5,528 nucleotides of DNA from Actinomycetota bacterium (GTDB lineage Bacteria > Actinomycetota > Actinomycetes > Nanopelagicales > Nanopelagicaceae): NCBI GenBank assembly GCA_009698515.1, contig WLQA01000060.1, positions 1 to 5,528 on the forward strand, read 5' to 3'. A model generated the notes under the pieces. It ran no database searches, was not told where the DNA came from, and saw nothing but the letters and a program-made list of their open reading frames with translations. Every line of letters begins with the position of its first letter. The stretch's first letter is position 1. The position numbers and the translations under genes are program-made. Positions 4,770-5,528 of the stretch are shown here, one piece after another.

Positions 4770-5528
4770 TTAATTAGTTTTTGCGTATCTGCCACCGAAC
4801 AACATCACGCTCGAGAGTAAAACCACCAACAACATAGCCCAACGCAGGGTAAATATTTCTGCAAGAAAACCAATTACTGGCGGTCCAATCATGAAGCCGA
4901 AATACGCTGTTCCAGAAACCCTCGCCACAGCAACTGAGGGTGCTACTCGATCTTGATATTTTTCATGTGCCAATCTGCCAGCAGCACTGAAAATTAATGG
5001 CATCACAATTGATAATCCAAGCCCAATGCAGAACCATCCAAAAACTACTCCATATATTCCGCCAAAAATTAAGCCCACGAGTAACCCAAATCCACTGATG
5101 AAACCGCCGGCACGAATCACATTTTCTGCACCAAATCTATTTGCTAATTTATCGCAAGATAATCTGCCAATTACCATCGTTGCTGAATAAGCAATATACG
5201 GAATTGTGGAGACAAACGGGCTCGCGCCAAATGCATCTCGTGCCAATACTCCTCCCCAATCTCCAGCTGCTCCTTCTCCCATAGCTGCGCACAAACCAAA
5301 TATTCCTAAAATCCAGAAAATAACAGGACTGCGTTGTTTTATCGCACTTTTCTGCATTCCATGAATATCGCTATTACTAGGTAGGTATTTGTCCCAGATA
5401 AAAAGTAGTAAGGCAGAGATAATTAGTGAAATTAATAATTGTTGATTTGATATTGATAATTTCACTTGCGAGAAAATTCCACCGACTATTCCGCCTAGTA
5501 GAGTTCCAATTGAAAAGTTTGCATGAAA
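4770..5528 (-). CDS. MFS transporter, YbjJ-like, C-terminal part (cut by right window edge)
   Basis: Inner-membrane major facilitator superfamily permease, substrate unknown. The frame is open across the right edge: reading upstream of the GTG at 5465 gives FHANFSIGTLLGGIVGGIFSQ with no stop, so that GTG is an internal Val codon and not the start. About 252 residues are present, roughly the last two thirds of a usual 390-400-residue MFS protein. Visible parts are one span with FSIGTLLGGIVGGIF (likely TM4), a span with LLISLIISALLLFIW (likely TM6), a hydrophilic central loop (KSAIKQRS), and about six further C-terminal spans. The MFS motif A copy in the second half is GRLSCDKLANRFG, and GEGAAGDWGGVLARDAFGAS and FMIGPPVIGFLAE are typical of the YbjJ-type subgroup. 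It ends in TAA at 4770-4772, convergent with the isomerase gene. Proximity suggests sugar transport, but that is only inference. Confidence 0.9.
   Translation of the reverse strand, partial: FHANFSIGTLLGGIVGGIFSQVKLSISNQQLLISLIISALLLFIWDKYLPSNSDIHGMQKSAIKQRSPVIFWILGIFGLCAAMGEGAAGDWGGVLARDAFGASPFVSTIPYIAYSATMVIGRLSCDKLANRFGAENVIRAGGFISGFGLLVGLIFGGIYGVVFGWFCIGLGLSIVMPLIFSAAGRLAHEKYQDRVAPSVAVARVSGTAYFGFMIGPPVIGFLAEIFTLRWAMLLVVLLSSVMLFGGRYAKTN

Noticed and set aside
1..5528. Mobile element, CRISPR array, toxin-antitoxin or defence system
   Set aside because: No transposase, integrase, direct-repeat array or small gene pair is visible. All coding space is explained by housekeeping and metabolic genes with similar base composition.

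Overview
This window reads as ordinary, tightly packed housekeeping chromosome from an AT-rich bacterium (about 40% GC by eye). Several features point to an actinobacterium: a small PGPGW-motif membrane protein (TIGR02611 type), an actinobacterial-looking ThrS, a short-form PabB, a YbjJ-like MFS transporter, and start codons with no Shine-Dalgarno but a TANNNT box six bases upstream (leaderless style). Low GC and near-zero intergenic space suggest a streamlined lineage such as the freshwater acI group (Nanopelagicales). That placement is inference from general knowledge, not a database match.

Layout. Bases 1-1004 (minus) hold the N-terminal 334 codons of threonyl-tRNA synthetase, cut by the left edge. 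Bases 1052-3113 (minus) form a three-gene operon, pabB-pabC-PGPGW protein, with an ATGA stop/start overlap at both junctions. PabB and PabC together turn chorismate into p-aminobenzoate for folate, but the amidotransferase PabA is not in the window. Bases 3194-3372 (plus) hold tRNA-Gly(GCC) and tRNA-Cys(GCA), divergent from pabB and convergent with the next gene. Bases 3380-4396 (minus) encode a class I mannose-6-phosphate isomerase-like protein. Bases 4426-4767 (plus) encode a stand-alone type II phosphomannose isomerase cupin. These two are divergent across only 29 bp. Bases 4770-5528 (minus) are the C-terminal two thirds of an MFS transporter that runs off the right edge.

How the genes work together. 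One block makes p-aminobenzoate and is followed by thrS. The other interconverts mannose-6-P and fructose-6-P with two enzymes of different classes, next to a possible sugar or small-molecule transporter. The most notable signal is regulatory. All four genes that head a transcription unit have TANNNT-N6-ATG, and in the isomerase pair the two -10 boxes lie back to back within 17 bp. No mobile element, CRISPR array, phage gene or defence system is visible, and no stretch over 300 bases lacks a gene.
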